A stretch of 64,000 nt of DNA from an uncultured Tateyamaria sp. (GCF_947503385.1 NZ_CANNDO010000001.1:1054001-1118000), one strand, 5' to 3'; numbered from the stretch's first letter, positions 17,162 through 27,693 are shown. Numbers and translations are program-made. The notes: generated by a model not told the origin, from the letters alone.

Positions 17162-19101
17162 GCCTGATCGCTTCCCGCGATATTGGCGACAGGGCGCATT
17201 TCGCGCAGCGCGCGCTGTTGTTCGCGGATGCGCCCCCGGTCCTTGGTTGGATAGGCGTCAAGCGGCGGTTCACCGTCATAGAGTGCTTGCAGGGTGATGT
17301 CGCGGGCGATGGGGGCCGCGGCCTTGGACCCACCACCGCCATGTTCCACAACCACCGCGATGGCGTATTTCGGATTGTCATAAGGCGCAAAGTTCACGAA
17401 CAGCGCGTGGTCGCGGCGTTCCCAAGGCAGATCCTCGTTGCGGGTCACGCCGCGGGCGCGTTCGGCAGCGGTGATGTTGCGCACCTGGCTGGTGCCGGTC
17501 TTGCCCGCCATGCGCATGGCGTCTTCGATGATGCGACTGCCATAGGCCGTGCCGCGCCGGTCGTTGACTACCGCATACATGGCGCGGCGCATCTTGCGCA
17601 GGTTGTTTTCGTTCATGCCCAGATCGGTGCCGCGCCCCGAGGGCTGTTCAACCCCGTCCACGGATTTGACAAGGCGCGGCGATACACTGCGCCCGGTGGC
17701 CAGCCGCGCCGTCATCACGCACAATTGCAGCGGCGAGGCCAGCATAAAGCCCTGCCCGATGGATGCGTTCACCGTGTCGCCAACCACCCAGCTTGCGCCG
17801 TGGACCTGCGATTTCCACGCCATCGTGGGCGTCAACCCACGAGCCACCGCAGACATCGGCACATCGTGGCGCATCCCCAATCCAAAGCGGTTGGCCATGG
17901 CGGTGATCTTTTCGATCCCCACTTTCACGGCCAGATCATAGTAATATACGTCACAGGATTGCTTGAGCGAGTTCTGGAGGTCGACCCATCCGTGACCAGC
18001 CCGTTTCCAGCAGTGGAACCTGCGGCCCGCAACTTCGAGATGGCCGGGGCAATACACCGTCTCGTCCGGTCCGATCAGCCCTTCTTCGAGCGCGGCCATC
18101 GCAGTGATCATCTTGAAGGTCGATCCGGGCGGATAGGTGCCCTGCACGGTCTTGGACGCAAGCGGGCGGTATTTGTTGCCAGTCAGTGCGTTGTAATCAC
18201 GGCTGGAGATGCCGCGTACAAAAAGGTTCGGGTCATAGGTGGGCGAGGAGGACATCGCCACCAGATCGCCGCTGTCCACGTCGATGACCACTGCGCTGGC
18301 ACTTTCTTCCGACAAGCGGGCCTGCACGTAGCTTTGCAATTCGGCATTCACGGTCAACTGGATATCGGAGCCGGGAATGCCCTCGCGCCGATCCAGTTCC
18401 CGCATGATCCGTCCCGAGGCGTTGACCTCGACCCGTCGCGCGCCTGCCTTGCCGCGCAGGCGTTCTTCGATTTTGGATTCGACACCAACCTTGCCAATCT
18501 GAAAACGCGGGATGCGCAAGAGCTGGTCCGGGTCTTCGATCCGCTCTAGGTCGTAATCGCTGACCGGGCCCACATAACCCAGCACATGCGCAAAGTCGGA
18601 CCCGCGTGGATAAACACGGCTGAGCCCAACCTCGGGCGTGATGCCGGGCAGGGCGGGGGCATTCACGGAAACGCGGCTGAGGTCATCCCAGGTCACCTCT
18701 TCGGCCACCGTCACGGGCAGGAAGGGAGGCGAACGCTTGATCTCGGTCTTCACCCGCTCCAGTTCTTCTGGGTCGAGGGCAATAACCTTGCTCAGACGAT
18801 CCAGCACGGCGTCTACGTCACCTGCGTCTTCCTGTACGATCACGATCCGGTAGCTTGGCACATTGCGCGCCAGTGGCATTCCGTTGCGGTCGAACACCTC
18901 CCCCCGTTCCGGCGGGATGAGACGGATGTTGATCCGGTTTTCTTCGGCCAACAGCCGGAATTGGTCGGCCTGATCCACTTGCAGGTACTGCATTCGCACG
19001 CCAAGCGCTCCGACAAAGGCCAACTGCACGCCGCCCAGCAAGGCCGCGCGGCGGGAGATCAGGCGATGGCTTGCCTCAGTATCGACGCGGGGCCGTTTCA
19101 T
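17158..19101 (-). CDS. mrdA: Penicillin-binding protein 2
   Basis: 647 residues: cytoplasmic tail, one membrane anchor (~res 19-38), pedestal/dimerisation domain, and transpeptidase domain. Active-site motifs are complete: STFK with Ser327, SCD at 382-384 and KTG at 534-536. It crosslinks peptidoglycan in the elongasome together with RodA. The gene overlaps mreD upstream and rodA downstream, so mreC-mreD-mrdA-rodA are tightly coupled. Confidence 0.96.
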   Translation of the reverse strand: MKRPRVDTEASHRLISRRAALLGGVQLAFVGALGVRMQYLQVDQADQFRLLAEENRINIRLIPPERGEVFDRNGMPLARNVPSYRIVIVQEDAGDVDAVLDRLSKVIALDPEELERVKTEIKRSPPFLPVTVAEEVTWDDLSRVSVNAPALPGITPEVGLSRVYPRGSDFAHVLGYVGPVSDYDLERIEDPDQLLRIPRFQIGKVGVESKIEERLRGKAGARRVEVNASGRIMRELDRREGIPGSDIQLTVNAELQSYVQARLSEESASAVVIDVDSGDLVAMSSSPTYDPNLFVRGISSRDYNALTGNKYRPLASKTVQGTYPPGSTFKMITAMAALEEGLIGPDETVYCPGHLEVAGRRFHCWKRAGHGWVDLQNSLKQSCDVYYYDLAVKVGIEKITAMANRFGLGMRHDVPMSAVARGLTPTMAWKSQVHGASWVVGDTVNASIGQGFMLASPLQLCVMTARLATGRSVSPRLVKSVDGVEQPSGRGTDLGMNENNLRKMRRAMYAVVNDRRGTAYGSRIIEDAMRMAGKTGTSQVRNITAAERARGVTRNEDLPWERRDHALFVNFAPYDNPKYAIAVVVEHGGGGSKAAAPIARDITLQALYDGEPPLDAYPTKDRGRIREQQRALREMRPVANIAGSDQA

Positions 19102-19637
19102 GTGCGCACTCCGGTTGCGCCCAGATCATGCGGCGTGGCCTTGCGGACGCCCATGAACAAATGCGTGATGGCCACGACCGCAGGATAAGCGATAACGGTG
19201 ATCACAACCTGCAACAGCGCGGGCGCAAGGGCGGGCATATCGACCAGAAGGATCGCAAGAACGACGCGGTAGCCCACGCCCACACCCACAATCCACGCCG
19301 CGGCCGACATCATCTCGGTCGCGAGGCTTGCATCGCGCAAGGCGCGTGCCTGATGTTGCATCTGTGCGCAGGCCACCAGCGCCAGCACAGCCCACAGGCC
19401 CGGAGGACGTTGCAGCAGCAAATCCGCCAGCAGGAAAAGCACAGCGAGCAGCGCCAAGGGCACGTAGTCAGGGCGGCGTACCGACCATGCCAACGCAAAG
19501 GCGAGGATGAAGTCGGGCCAAATCCACCCGCCCGTTGCCGTTTGCAGGGGCAGCATGTGGAAAAACAGAATCACCATCACAAGCGTGGTGAAAGCGATCC
19601 GCATGGTCCATGGACGGGCGGGGTTCAGCTCGCTCAT
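19098..19637 (-). CDS. mreD: Rod-shape-determining protein MreD
   Basis: 179 residues, five to six predicted membrane helices and little soluble sequence, starting with an N-terminal helix around LVMVILFFHMLPLQ. GGWIWPDFILAFALAW and RRPDYVPL fit the weakly conserved MreD family. Identity rests mainly on position: it overlaps both mreC and mrdA by four bases. It links MreC and the PBP2/RodA complex. Confidence 0.9.
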   Translation of the reverse strand: MSELNPARPWTMRIAFTTLVMVILFFHMLPLQTATGGWIWPDFILAFALAWSVRRPDYVPLALLAVLFLLADLLLQRPPGLWAVLALVACAQMQHQARALRDASLATEMMSAAAWIVGVGVGYRVVLAILLVDMPALAPALLQVVITVIAYPAVVAITHLFMGVRKATPHDLGATGVRT

Positions 19638-20527
19638 TCCGTCGCCTCCTCGGGCAGGAGGGCGGCGGCTTCGGCGGGGGTCAGCACTTCGGTGGTGTCA
19701 GACACGGGTTCGGTGCCGTAGTGGCGCAGCACCCGCAGGAACTCGAGCCGTTCGTAGTCAGCGGCGAGACGCACGCGCAGGCGGCCGCCGGGGTCTTCGG
19801 CCACCTGTCCGATCAGCAGACCGGCGGGAAAGACGCCGCCGTCGCCGCTGGTGATCACCCGGTCGCCCGCGCGCACGAGGTCCGGATTTTCGAGAAAGTC
19901 GATGGGCGGGGCGGCGGTGTTGTCGCCCGCAATGATGGCCTTTTGCCCCGAGGGCTGGATCACCGCGGGCACTCGGCTGGATGCATCAGTAACCATGATC
20001 ACGCGCGCGGTGTTTTGGGCCACACCGGACACGCGGCCCACAAGGCCGATGCCGTCCATGGTCGCCCAGCCTTCGACAATGCCATCGCGCGCGCCGACGT
20101 TCAGCAGGACGGACTGGCGAAAGGGGGAGCCTGAATCGGCCAGAACCACCCCGGTAATGTACGTCAGACGCGGGTCGAGCCGCACGTTGTTGAGGTCGAG
20201 AAGACGCGCGTTTTCCTGCTCAAGCTGAAGCGCGGCCTCTTTCCATGCCTCCATCTGCCGCAATTCACGACGCAGTTCTGCGTTCTGCTCGGCGATGCGC
20301 CGGTAGCTCTGGAAGTCGCGGAACAGGTTGATGGTGCCCGTTACGGGTGCCATGGCCCAATCCATATTGGGCACGATCCGGTCTGTGACCTGCGCCCGGA
20401 ACCGTTCGACCCGTGGGCTGTCGATACGCCAAAGCAGGAATGTGCCCGTCAGCGCCAGAACCAGCACAGCCAGCACCAGCCGCCGCAGCGGGCCGCCGTA
20501 GTCGATGCTGTTGCGGTCCTTTGCCAA
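19634..20527 (-). CDS. mreC: Rod-shape-determining protein MreC
   Basis: 297 residues: one N-terminal membrane anchor (res ~14-33), a coiled coil (~75-115, rich in E, Q, R, L around RRIAEQNAELRRELRQMEAW) and the periplasmic double beta-barrel domain (VGARDGIVEGWATMDGIGLVGRV…). MreC bridges MreB filaments and PBP2. The start is 103 bases after the mreB stop and the end overlaps mreD. The C-terminal ~35 residues form an acidic, low-complexity tail. Confidence 0.95.
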   Translation of the reverse strand: MAKDRNSIDYGGPLRRLVLAVLVLALTGTFLLWRIDSPRVERFRAQVTDRIVPNMDWAMAPVTGTINLFRDFQSYRRIAEQNAELRRELRQMEAWKEAALQLEQENARLLDLNNVRLDPRLTYITGVVLADSGSPFRQSVLLNVGARDGIVEGWATMDGIGLVGRVSGVAQNTARVIMVTDASSRVPAVIQPSGQKAIIAGDNTAAPPIDFLENPDLVRAGDRVITSGDGGVFPAGLLIGQVAEDPGGRLRVRLAADYERLEFLRVLRHYGTEPVSDTTEVLTPAEAAALLPEEATE

Positions 20528-20630
20528 GGTGGCATCACCTCACGTTGGTCGCGTGGCGCGATGGTGGTGGATTTGACCCGCCAGAGCAAGCCTGACGGCG
20601 TGCGCCGCGCTGTTGTCTCAGCAGATGCGC

Positions 20631-21758
<1,128 letters not shown>

Positions 21759-21791
21759 TTAAAGGCCGTATTCGGGGCCCGGGCGGCACCA

Positions 21792-23540
21792 TCACGCCGA
21801 TAGCTTTGCGAGGAACGACGCACACTCTGCCGCTGCGTCCAACGGCAGAACGTGGGCCACATACTGATCCGGACGGACGAGCACCATTGCCCCTTGTGTC
21901 CGGTTAATCCCCCGCATCTCAAAGATGTCCGCACCCGGGTCCGCGCAGAACACAGTTTCGTAGTTGCGCAGGTCCAAGGCGCCCTTGACCGGGAAAAGGT
22001 CAGACGGCACCTGCGTTTCCCGGTGCGGCGTTTGCAGGATCAGGCGGCAGTCCAGCCTCGCCTGTGGTGGGTTGCGCATCAATTCGACCGCTGGATCGGC
22101 ATCCTCGCCGGCAAAGACAAACAGGCGCCATGTCCCGTCCGCCTCTATCACGTGGCCCAAATGGGTCTGCCGGGCGTCAGCCCAGCGGATGACGGGCGCA
22201 GAGTGCAACCGCGTGCCAATCTCGAACCCCGTCGCAAGGTGTTGCCATGTCTCGGGGGCACGGATGATTGAAGGGGCATAGCGCGTGGCAACACCGGCGG
22301 TATAACGTCCCTGCTGCTGGAAATAGCGTTGGAACGCTTCGGGTTCTGCGCCGCTGGCAAAAAGCCCGGCGAATTCCTTGTCGAAATCAATCAATTCGCG
22401 GGCGATGGCCTGTCGTTCATCGGAATAGCTGCTGAGCAATGCGGGGGACCCATGACCTTCGATCACGTGTTGCAGCTTCCAGCCAAGGTTCAACGCGTCG
22501 GCCATGGACACGTTCATGCCCTGACCCGCCTTGGGGCTGTGTGTGTGGCAGGCATCTCCGGCAATGAATACGCGTGGATTCTGCGCATCATCGGTAAAGC
22601 GTTCGGTGAGACGTTGCCCGATCTCGTAGACGGACCACCACGCGATTTCACGTACATCGAGCGTATAGGGCGCCAGAATGCGCCCTGCGGCGGCGATCAG
22701 GTGATCGGCGGTGATCTCGCGGTCGGCCACGCGTTCTTCGGGGCGGAGCTTGTCCAGCTCGATATAGAGCCGGACCATGTAGCCGCCCTCGCGCGGGATG
22801 ATCAGCAGGCTGCCTTCGTCCGCGGACTGGATTGCGGCCTTGAACCGGATGTCGGGAAAGTCTGTAACGGCGAGCACATCCATGACGCCCCACGCGGCGT
22901 TTTGTGCCTCGCCTTGTAGCTGCAGGCCAAGGGCCTGCCGCACGGTACTGCGCGCCCCATCGCAGCCGATCACGTAGCGGGTGCTGAGCTCTTCGCTTTG
23001 CTCATCGCGGCGCACGGTGACGCGCACCGGTGCGTCCGGTGCACCGGGTATATCCAGCGCAGTGACGGTGGTGCCGTACTCTGGCTCAAGGCGCGTCGGG
23101 CATTTGCGCATCAGGTCGAGATAGAAGTCCTGCACCCGGGCCTGACTGAGAATAACATGGGGGAACTCTGACAGCCCGTCCTCGACATCTTGTACACGCC
23201 CGCTGCGGGCGATGCGGGTCGGGTCAAACGGGTCGGGTTTCCAGAAGGTTGTTTCGTTGACCCAATAGGCCTCGCGCATGATCTGGTGGGCAAAGCCAAA
23301 GAGTTCGAACATCTCCATGCTTCGACAGGCGATGCCGTCGGCCTGTCCCACGATCAGCGGACCGTCGCGGCGTTCGATGATGCGGGTCCGGATGTCCGGA
23401 AAATGCGCCAGATAGGCGGCAAGTGTCAGGCCGGCGGGGCCACTGCCAACGATGAGGACGTCACAATCGGATGTGCTATGGGACTGCGCAGGTCGCAAGG
23501 TTGGATCGCCGGGGCGGAAACCGTCATAATGGTATTGCAT
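21792..23540 (-). CDS. FAD-dependent aromatic hydroxylase (phenol/3-hydroxybenzoate monooxygenase type)
   Basis: 582 residues of the group A flavoprotein monooxygenases. Visible are the FAD motif VLIVGSGPAGLTLAAYLA, the NADPH/FAD DG motif IGCDGARSTVRQALG, and the GD motif FIAGDACHTHSPKAGQGMNVSMADALNLGWKL in three parts. The C-terminal ~170 residues form the thioredoxin-like domain of phenol 2-monooxygenase and 3-hydroxybenzoate 4-monooxygenase (MobA); the N-terminus MQYHYDGFRPGDP also fits that branch. The ATG at 23540 has CGGAGG five bases upstream. No ring-cleavage genes are nearby, so the aromatic substrate is unproven. It lies 54 bases after leuA on the same strand. Confidence 0.85.
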   Translation of the reverse strand: MQYHYDGFRPGDPTLRPAQSHSTSDCDVLIVGSGPAGLTLAAYLAHFPDIRTRIIERRDGPLIVGQADGIACRSMEMFELFGFAHQIMREAYWVNETTFWKPDPFDPTRIARSGRVQDVEDGLSEFPHVILSQARVQDFYLDLMRKCPTRLEPEYGTTVTALDIPGAPDAPVRVTVRRDEQSEELSTRYVIGCDGARSTVRQALGLQLQGEAQNAAWGVMDVLAVTDFPDIRFKAAIQSADEGSLLIIPREGGYMVRLYIELDKLRPEERVADREITADHLIAAAGRILAPYTLDVREIAWWSVYEIGQRLTERFTDDAQNPRVFIAGDACHTHSPKAGQGMNVSMADALNLGWKLQHVIEGHGSPALLSSYSDERQAIARELIDFDKEFAGLFASGAEPEAFQRYFQQQGRYTAGVATRYAPSIIRAPETWQHLATGFEIGTRLHSAPVIRWADARQTHLGHVIEADGTWRLFVFAGEDADPAVELMRNPPQARLDCRLILQTPHRETQVPSDLFPVKGALDLRNYETVFCADPGADIFEMRGINRTQGAMVLVRPDQYVAHVLPLDAAAECASFLAKLSA

Positions 23541-23594
23541 ACGGGCCTCCGCTTGTGGCGCAGGATGGGCAGCATCGCCCATCCTGTCTGAGGA

Positions 23595-25151
23595 TCAGGT
23601 GGCGTCTTTGTAGCTGATCTCGCGTTGATCCGTGCCGCCTTTCTCGCGTCGCACGAGCAAGCGGTTGAGGGCGTGCACGTATGCCTTGGCGCTGGCCACA
23701 ACAGTGTCGGTGTCTGCGGACTGGCCGGTGACAATGCGACCGTCCTCTTCCATGCGGACCGATACCGTTGCTTGCGCGTCGGTGCCTTCGGTCACGGCGT
23801 GCACCTGATAAAGCTGCAACCGCGCCTCGTGCGGAAAGAGCGCTTTGACCGCGTTGAAGGTGGCATCGACGGGGCCGTCGCCGGTCTGCGTGGTCATCTT
23901 GGCCTCACCGTCGATCATCAGCACCATGTCGGCCACTTGCGGACCTTCGGTGCCGCAGCGTACGGCGAGCTTCTCGATCTTGAGCCGTTCATCCTCGGGG
24001 TCTGTGGAGGTGCGCATGAGCGCGATCAGGTCGTCGTCGAACACCTCTTTTTTGCGGTCGGCGAGATCTTTGAACCGGACAAAAATGTCCTTGAGCTGGT
24101 TGTCGCCCACCTCGAAGCCCAATTCTTCGAGCTTGGCGCGCAGTGCTGCGCGGCCTGAATGTTTGCCCAAGGGCAGCGACGTTCCGGCAAGGCCCACATC
24201 CTCGGGGCGCATGATCTCGAACGTTTCGGCGTTTTTGAGCATCCCGTCCTGATGGATGCCCGACTCGTGTGCAAAGGCATTCTTGCCCACGATGGCCTTA
24301 TTGAACTGGACCGGGAAACCCGAGACAGTGGCGACGCGGCGCGAGATATTCATGATCTTGCGGGTGTCGATGCCGGTCTCGAATGGCATGATGTCGCCGC
24401 GCACCTTGAGCGCCATCACGACCTCTTCGAGGGCGGTGTTGCCCGCGCGTTCGCCAAGACCGTTGATTGTACATTCGATTTGCCGCGCACCCGCCTCGAC
24501 TGCGGCGAGGCTGTTCGCCGTCGCCATGCCAAGGTCGTTGTGGCAGTGGGTGGCAAAGACCACCTCGTCCGCGCCCGGCACCCGTTCGATCAGGGTGCGG
24601 ATCAGTTCCGCGCTTTCGCGCGGGGCTGTGTAGCCGACAGTGTCGGGGATGTTGATCGTGGTGGCACCGGCCTTGATCGCGATTTCCACAACGCGGCAGA
24701 GATAGTCCATCTCGGTCCGCGTGGCGTCCATCGGCGACCACTGCACGTTGTCGCAGAGGTTGCGGGCGTGGGTCACGGTCTGTTCGATCCGCTCGGCCAT
24801 TTCGTCCATGGTCAGGTTCGGGATGGCGCGGTGGAGGGGCGAGGTGCCAATGAAGGTGTGGATACGCGGTTTTGCGGCATGTCTGACCGCCTCCCAGCAG
24901 CGGTCGATGTCGCCGATCTGCGCGCGCGCGAGGCCGCAAATGACCGCATTGTTGGCCTGTTTGGCAATCTCGCTGACGGCGGCGAAGTCCCCTTCGGAGG
25001 CGATGGGAAAGCCCGCTTCGATGATGTCCACGCCCATTTCGTCCAGCAGCCCGGCAATCTCGAGCTTTTCGGCGTGGGTCATGGTGGCACCCGGCGATTG
25101 CTCGCCGTCGCGCAAGGTCGTGTCAAAAATGACAACTCTGTCTTTGGTCAT
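23595..25151 (-). CDS. leuA: 2-isopropylmalate synthase
   Basis: 518 residues, the first committed enzyme of leucine synthesis (acetyl-CoA + 2-oxoisovalerate). The catalytic TIM barrel starts with VVIFDTTLRDGEQSPGA; HCHNDLGMA holds metal-binding residues and NGLGERAGN is conserved. The C-terminal ~130 residues are the LeuA allosteric domain that senses leucine. The ATG at 25151 matches the family; the open frame continues to 25475 through the leader region but is not protein-like. Upstream is a leucine-rich leader peptide with alternative hairpins, so expression is probably controlled by attenuation as well as feedback. Confidence 0.96.
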   Translation of the reverse strand: MTKDRVVIFDTTLRDGEQSPGATMTHAEKLEIAGLLDEMGVDIIEAGFPIASEGDFAAVSEIAKQANNAVICGLARAQIGDIDRCWEAVRHAAKPRIHTFIGTSPLHRAIPNLTMDEMAERIEQTVTHARNLCDNVQWSPMDATRTEMDYLCRVVEIAIKAGATTINIPDTVGYTAPRESAELIRTLIERVPGADEVVFATHCHNDLGMATANSLAAVEAGARQIECTINGLGERAGNTALEEVVMALKVRGDIMPFETGIDTRKIMNISRRVATVSGFPVQFNKAIVGKNAFAHESGIHQDGMLKNAETFEIMRPEDVGLAGTSLPLGKHSGRAALRAKLEELGFEVGDNQLKDIFVRFKDLADRKKEVFDDDLIALMRTSTDPEDERLKIEKLAVRCGTEGPQVADMVLMIDGEAKMTTQTGDGPVDATFNAVKALFPHEARLQLYQVHAVTEGTDAQATVSVRMEEDGRIVTGQSADTDTVVASAKAYVHALNRLLVRREKGGTDQREISYKDAT

Positions 25152-25187
25152 GGGTCTGTTCCGTTTATCTGCTTCGTGTTCCGTGGC

Positions 25188-25235
25188 GCGCACCGCATTC
25201 CTCTGAGCAGGCGCGCCAGTCGGTGCGCTCAGAGG
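25188..25235 (-). promoter_or_regulatory. Alternative hairpins of a leuA attenuator
   Basis: On the minus strand CCTCTGAGC (25235-25227), which includes the leader stop codon, pairs perfectly with GCTCAGAGG (25208-25200). The segment GCGCACCG (25228-25221) can instead pair perfectly with CGGTGCGC (25195-25188). The two pairings interleave and so cannot both form, as expected for a ribosome-controlled switch. No long T-run follows, so the outcome may be Rho-dependent termination or control of leuA translation rather than a classic terminator. Confidence 0.65.
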
Positions 25236-25309
25236 CGGATTAGAAGCAGGAGGCCACGCAGGATCGCGCCCTGTGGGCGTGCGATGGGGGTATGCGTGGT
25301 CGGTGTCAT
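25229..25309 (-). CDS. leuL: leuA leader peptide, 26 residues
   Basis: ATG to TGA gives MTPTTHTPIARPQGAILRGL followed by LLLIRL. Six of the last ten residues are leucine (CTG, CTC, CTG, CTT, CTA, CTC) with an isoleucine between them, and the stop lies inside the first arm of the alternative hairpin pair. That is the arrangement of leucine attenuator peptides in proteobacteria. It ends 77 bases before leuA. The ribosome site is weak (CTGCTGGC). Too short for standard gene calling. Confidence 0.7.
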   Translation of the reverse strand: MTPTTHTPIARPQGAILRGLLLLIRL

Positions 25310-25370
25310 GCCAGCAGTTATACCGCGCCTTTGGCAAATGGGAAGGCTGGAAATTGCAATTGGTGTGTGG

Positions 25371-25419
25371 GTGCGCGGGGGCGGACGCCTCCGGCGGGAG
25401 TATTTGTAAAGAGAAGAAG
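25371..25419 (+). repeat. GC-rich intergenic element with GAGTATTT…AAGAGAAGAAG tail
   Basis: Between leuA and the SDR gene. A hairpin-forming part (GGACGCCTCCGGCGGGAG) runs into TATTTGTAAAGAGAAGAAG. The tail resembles the minus-strand reading of the two elements at 28719-28773 and 50968-51022 (GTATTT followed by AAGAGAA or AAGAA). I take it as a further member of a dispersed element family. It may act as a terminator or mRNA-processing site; function not shown. Confidence 0.5.
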
Positions 25420-25455
25420 TTGATGGATCCAGTTTGACCGCTAGCTGGTGCGGCC

Positions 25456-26118
25456 ATGGATAAGATTTTGATCATTGGTGCGTCGGGCGGGATCGGGTCG
25501 GCATTGGCTGCGGGGTTCGAGGCGGGTGGCGCATCGGTAGACCGGCTGTCGCGGTCTGCGGATGGGCTGGATGTTACGGACGCGGCGTCCGTGTCGACAC
25601 ATCTGGACGGGCGTCGGGGCTATTCCCGTGTGGTTGTGGCGACCGGAGCATTGGAAATCGACGGCGCAGCACCGGAAAAAACAATCAAAGGTTTGCGCGC
25701 GCAGGCCATGCTCGATCAATATGCGCTCAACGCCGTGGGGCCTGCATTGGTCTTGAGCCATGCGGCTGGACTGTTGCGGCGAGACGCACCGTCGGTTGTG
25801 GCGGTTTTGTCGGCCCGTGTGGGATCGATCGGTGACAACAGGATCGGCGGCTGGATCGGTTACCGCAGCGCCAAGGCGGCGGCAAATCAGGTCGTGCGGA
25901 CAGCAGCAATTGAATTGGCCCGGACGCATAAGCAAGCCGCCGTTGTGGCGCTGCATCCCGGCACGGTGGCGACGGCGTTTACCGAAAAATACCTTGGACG
26001 GCATCCATCGGTGTCCCCCTCTGAGGCGGCGCGCAATCTGATTTCGGTCATGGATGACCTTGGGCCTGCGCAGTCGGGCGGTTTCTACGACTACAGCGGG
26101 GCGGAGGTGCCGTGGTGA
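25456..26118 (+). CDS. Short-chain dehydrogenase/reductase
   Basis: 220 residues. The N-terminal dinucleotide motif GASGGIG and the catalytic YRSAK (Tyr and Lys of YxxxK), with a serine in VLSARVGSIGD before it, mark an active SDR. It is short and resembles the CsgA-like SDR subgroup. The C-terminal GGFYDYSGAEVPW is typical of that group. Substrate unknown. The stop overlaps the start of the photolyase gene (GTGA), and such an SDR next to a photolyase is a recurring arrangement in my recollection of roseobacter genomes. Confidence 0.8.
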   Translation: MDKILIIGASGGIGSALAAGFEAGGASVDRLSRSADGLDVTDAASVSTHLDGRRGYSRVVVATGALEIDGAAPEKTIKGLRAQAMLDQYALNAVGPALVLSHAAGLLRRDAPSVVAVLSARVGSIGDNRIGGWIGYRSAKAAANQVVRTAAIELARTHKQAAVVALHPGTVATAFTEKYLGRHPSVSPSEAARNLISVMDDLGPAQSGGFYDYSGAEVPW

Positions 26119-27641
26119 GCCGTCTTGTCCTGATCCTTGGCGACCAGTTGACCGAGACCATCGCGGCACTTGCCGCAGCAGACAAGACGCGTGACGTCGT
26201 GGTCATGGCAGAGGTCGCGGAAGAGGGCACCTATGTGCCCCATCATCCCAAAAAGATCGCGCTGATCCTGGCCGCCATGCGCAAATTTGCCGCGCGCTTG
26301 CGAGACGATGGATGGCAGGTCGCCTATTCGGAACTGGACGACAGCGAAAACACCCAGTCGATCCCGGGCGAGTTGATCCGCCGGGCGGAGCAATATGGCG
26401 CGTCCGAGGTGATCGCGACGGAGCCGGGCGAATTCCGTCTCATTGAGGCGCTGCGGGACTGCCCGCTTAATATTCAGATCCTCGAAGACACCCGGTTTAT
26501 TGCCGCGCACGCAGAGTTCGATGCATGGGCCAAGGGGCGCAAGGCCCTGCGCATGGAGTATTTCTATCGTGAGATGCGGCGCAAAACCGGCCTGATGATG
26601 GACGGCGACGCGCCTGCGGGCGGTCAGTGGAACTTTGACCATGACAACAGGAAACCGGCAAAAGAAGGAGTGGACTATTCCGGTCCGATGCAGTTCACGC
26701 CAGATACGACGGTGGAAGCGGTGCTGGACATGGTCGAGCGCCGGTTTGGCACCCATTTTGGGGATCTGCGCCCATTCTGGTTTGCGACGGATCAGGGGCA
26801 GGCGCGGCAGGCGCTTGCTTATTTCGTGCGCGAGGCATTGCCCAAGTTCGGCGACTATCAGGACGCCATGTTGGCCGATCACCGCTTTCTCTATCATGCG
26901 CTGGTGTCGCCTTATGTAAACATCGGTCTTCTGGATCCGCTGGAAGTGTGTCAGGCGGCAGAGGACGCGTGGAAAGAGGGTGATGTGCCGATCAATGCCG
27001 CCGAAGGTTTCATCCGCCAGATCATCGGATGGCGCGAGTACATGCGGGGCATTTACTACCACGAGGGGCCGGATTACCCGTCCCGCAACGGGTTGGGCCA
27101 TGACCGCAAACTGCCGGAATTCTTCTGGGGGTCGGAGACGCGGATGCGCTGTGTGTCCAAGGCAGTGGAGCAGACGGGCACCGACGCCTATGCGCACCAT
27201 ATCCAACGTCTAATGGTGACGGGCAATTTTGCGTTGCTTGCGGGGCTCGACCCGGCGGAGGTGTCCGACTGGTATCTTGCCGTCTACGCCGATGCTTTCG
27301 AATGGGTCGAGGCCCCCAATGTCGTGGGTATGTCGCAATTCGCCGACGGCGGTGTGATCGCGTCAAAGCCCTATGTGTCATCAGGCGCTTACATCAACCG
27401 GATGTCCGACTATTGCAAAGGCTGCCACTACAAGGTCAGCGTCAAGACCGGAGAGGGTGCGTGCCCGTTCAACCTGTTGTACTGGCATTTTCTCGACCGC
27501 CATCGCGACCGGTTATCAGGCAATGCACGCATGGGCAACATGTACCGGACATGGGACCGCATGGACGAGGCGCGGCGCAAGACGGTTTTGGCGGACGCAG
27601 ACGCGTTTCTTGCAAAGCTGGACGCGGGCGACGTGGTCTAA
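26115..27641 (+). CDS. Cryptochrome/photolyase family protein, FeS-BCP ((6-4) photolyase) type
   Basis: 508 residues from the GTG at 26115 (GGAGG seven bases upstream; an adjacent in-frame GTG at 26112 is possible). This is the prokaryotic (6-4) photolyase class exemplified by Agrobacterium PhrB. All four iron-sulphur cysteines are present: MRC (346), CKGC (434, 437) and GACPF (450), with the same spacing as in PhrB (350/438/441/454). The N-terminal Rossmann domain would hold a lumazine-type antenna and the helical C-terminal domain FAD. Predicted role: light-driven repair of UV (6-4) photoproducts. Co-transcribed with the SDR. Confidence 0.88.
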   Translation: MSRLVLILGDQLTETIAALAAADKTRDVVVMAEVAEEGTYVPHHPKKIALILAAMRKFAARLRDDGWQVAYSELDDSENTQSIPGELIRRAEQYGASEVIATEPGEFRLIEALRDCPLNIQILEDTRFIAAHAEFDAWAKGRKALRMEYFYREMRRKTGLMMDGDAPAGGQWNFDHDNRKPAKEGVDYSGPMQFTPDTTVEAVLDMVERRFGTHFGDLRPFWFATDQGQARQALAYFVREALPKFGDYQDAMLADHRFLYHALVSPYVNIGLLDPLEVCQAAEDAWKEGDVPINAAEGFIRQIIGWREYMRGIYYHEGPDYPSRNGLGHDRKLPEFFWGSETRMRCVSKAVEQTGTDAYAHHIQRLMVTGNFALLAGLDPAEVSDWYLAVYADAFEWVEAPNVVGMSQFADGGVIASKPYVSSGAYINRMSDYCKGCHYKVSVKTGEGACPFNLLYWHFLDRHRDRLSGNARMGNMYRTWDRMDEARRKTVLADADAFLAKLDAGDVV

Positions 27642-27693
27642 ATCCGGCTCTTATGGTATGCTGTCCCGGACTTCGGTTCGGCAGGGACAGGAC

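Noticed and set aside
24159-25409. 416-residue frame antisense to leuA
   Set aside because: Mirror of leuA and its leader; no ribosome site or protein family features.
25152-25475. N-terminal extension of LeuA by 108 residues
   Set aside because: The extension reads through the leader and a repeat element, starts inside the divergent SDR gene and is not protein-like; the family start is at 25151.
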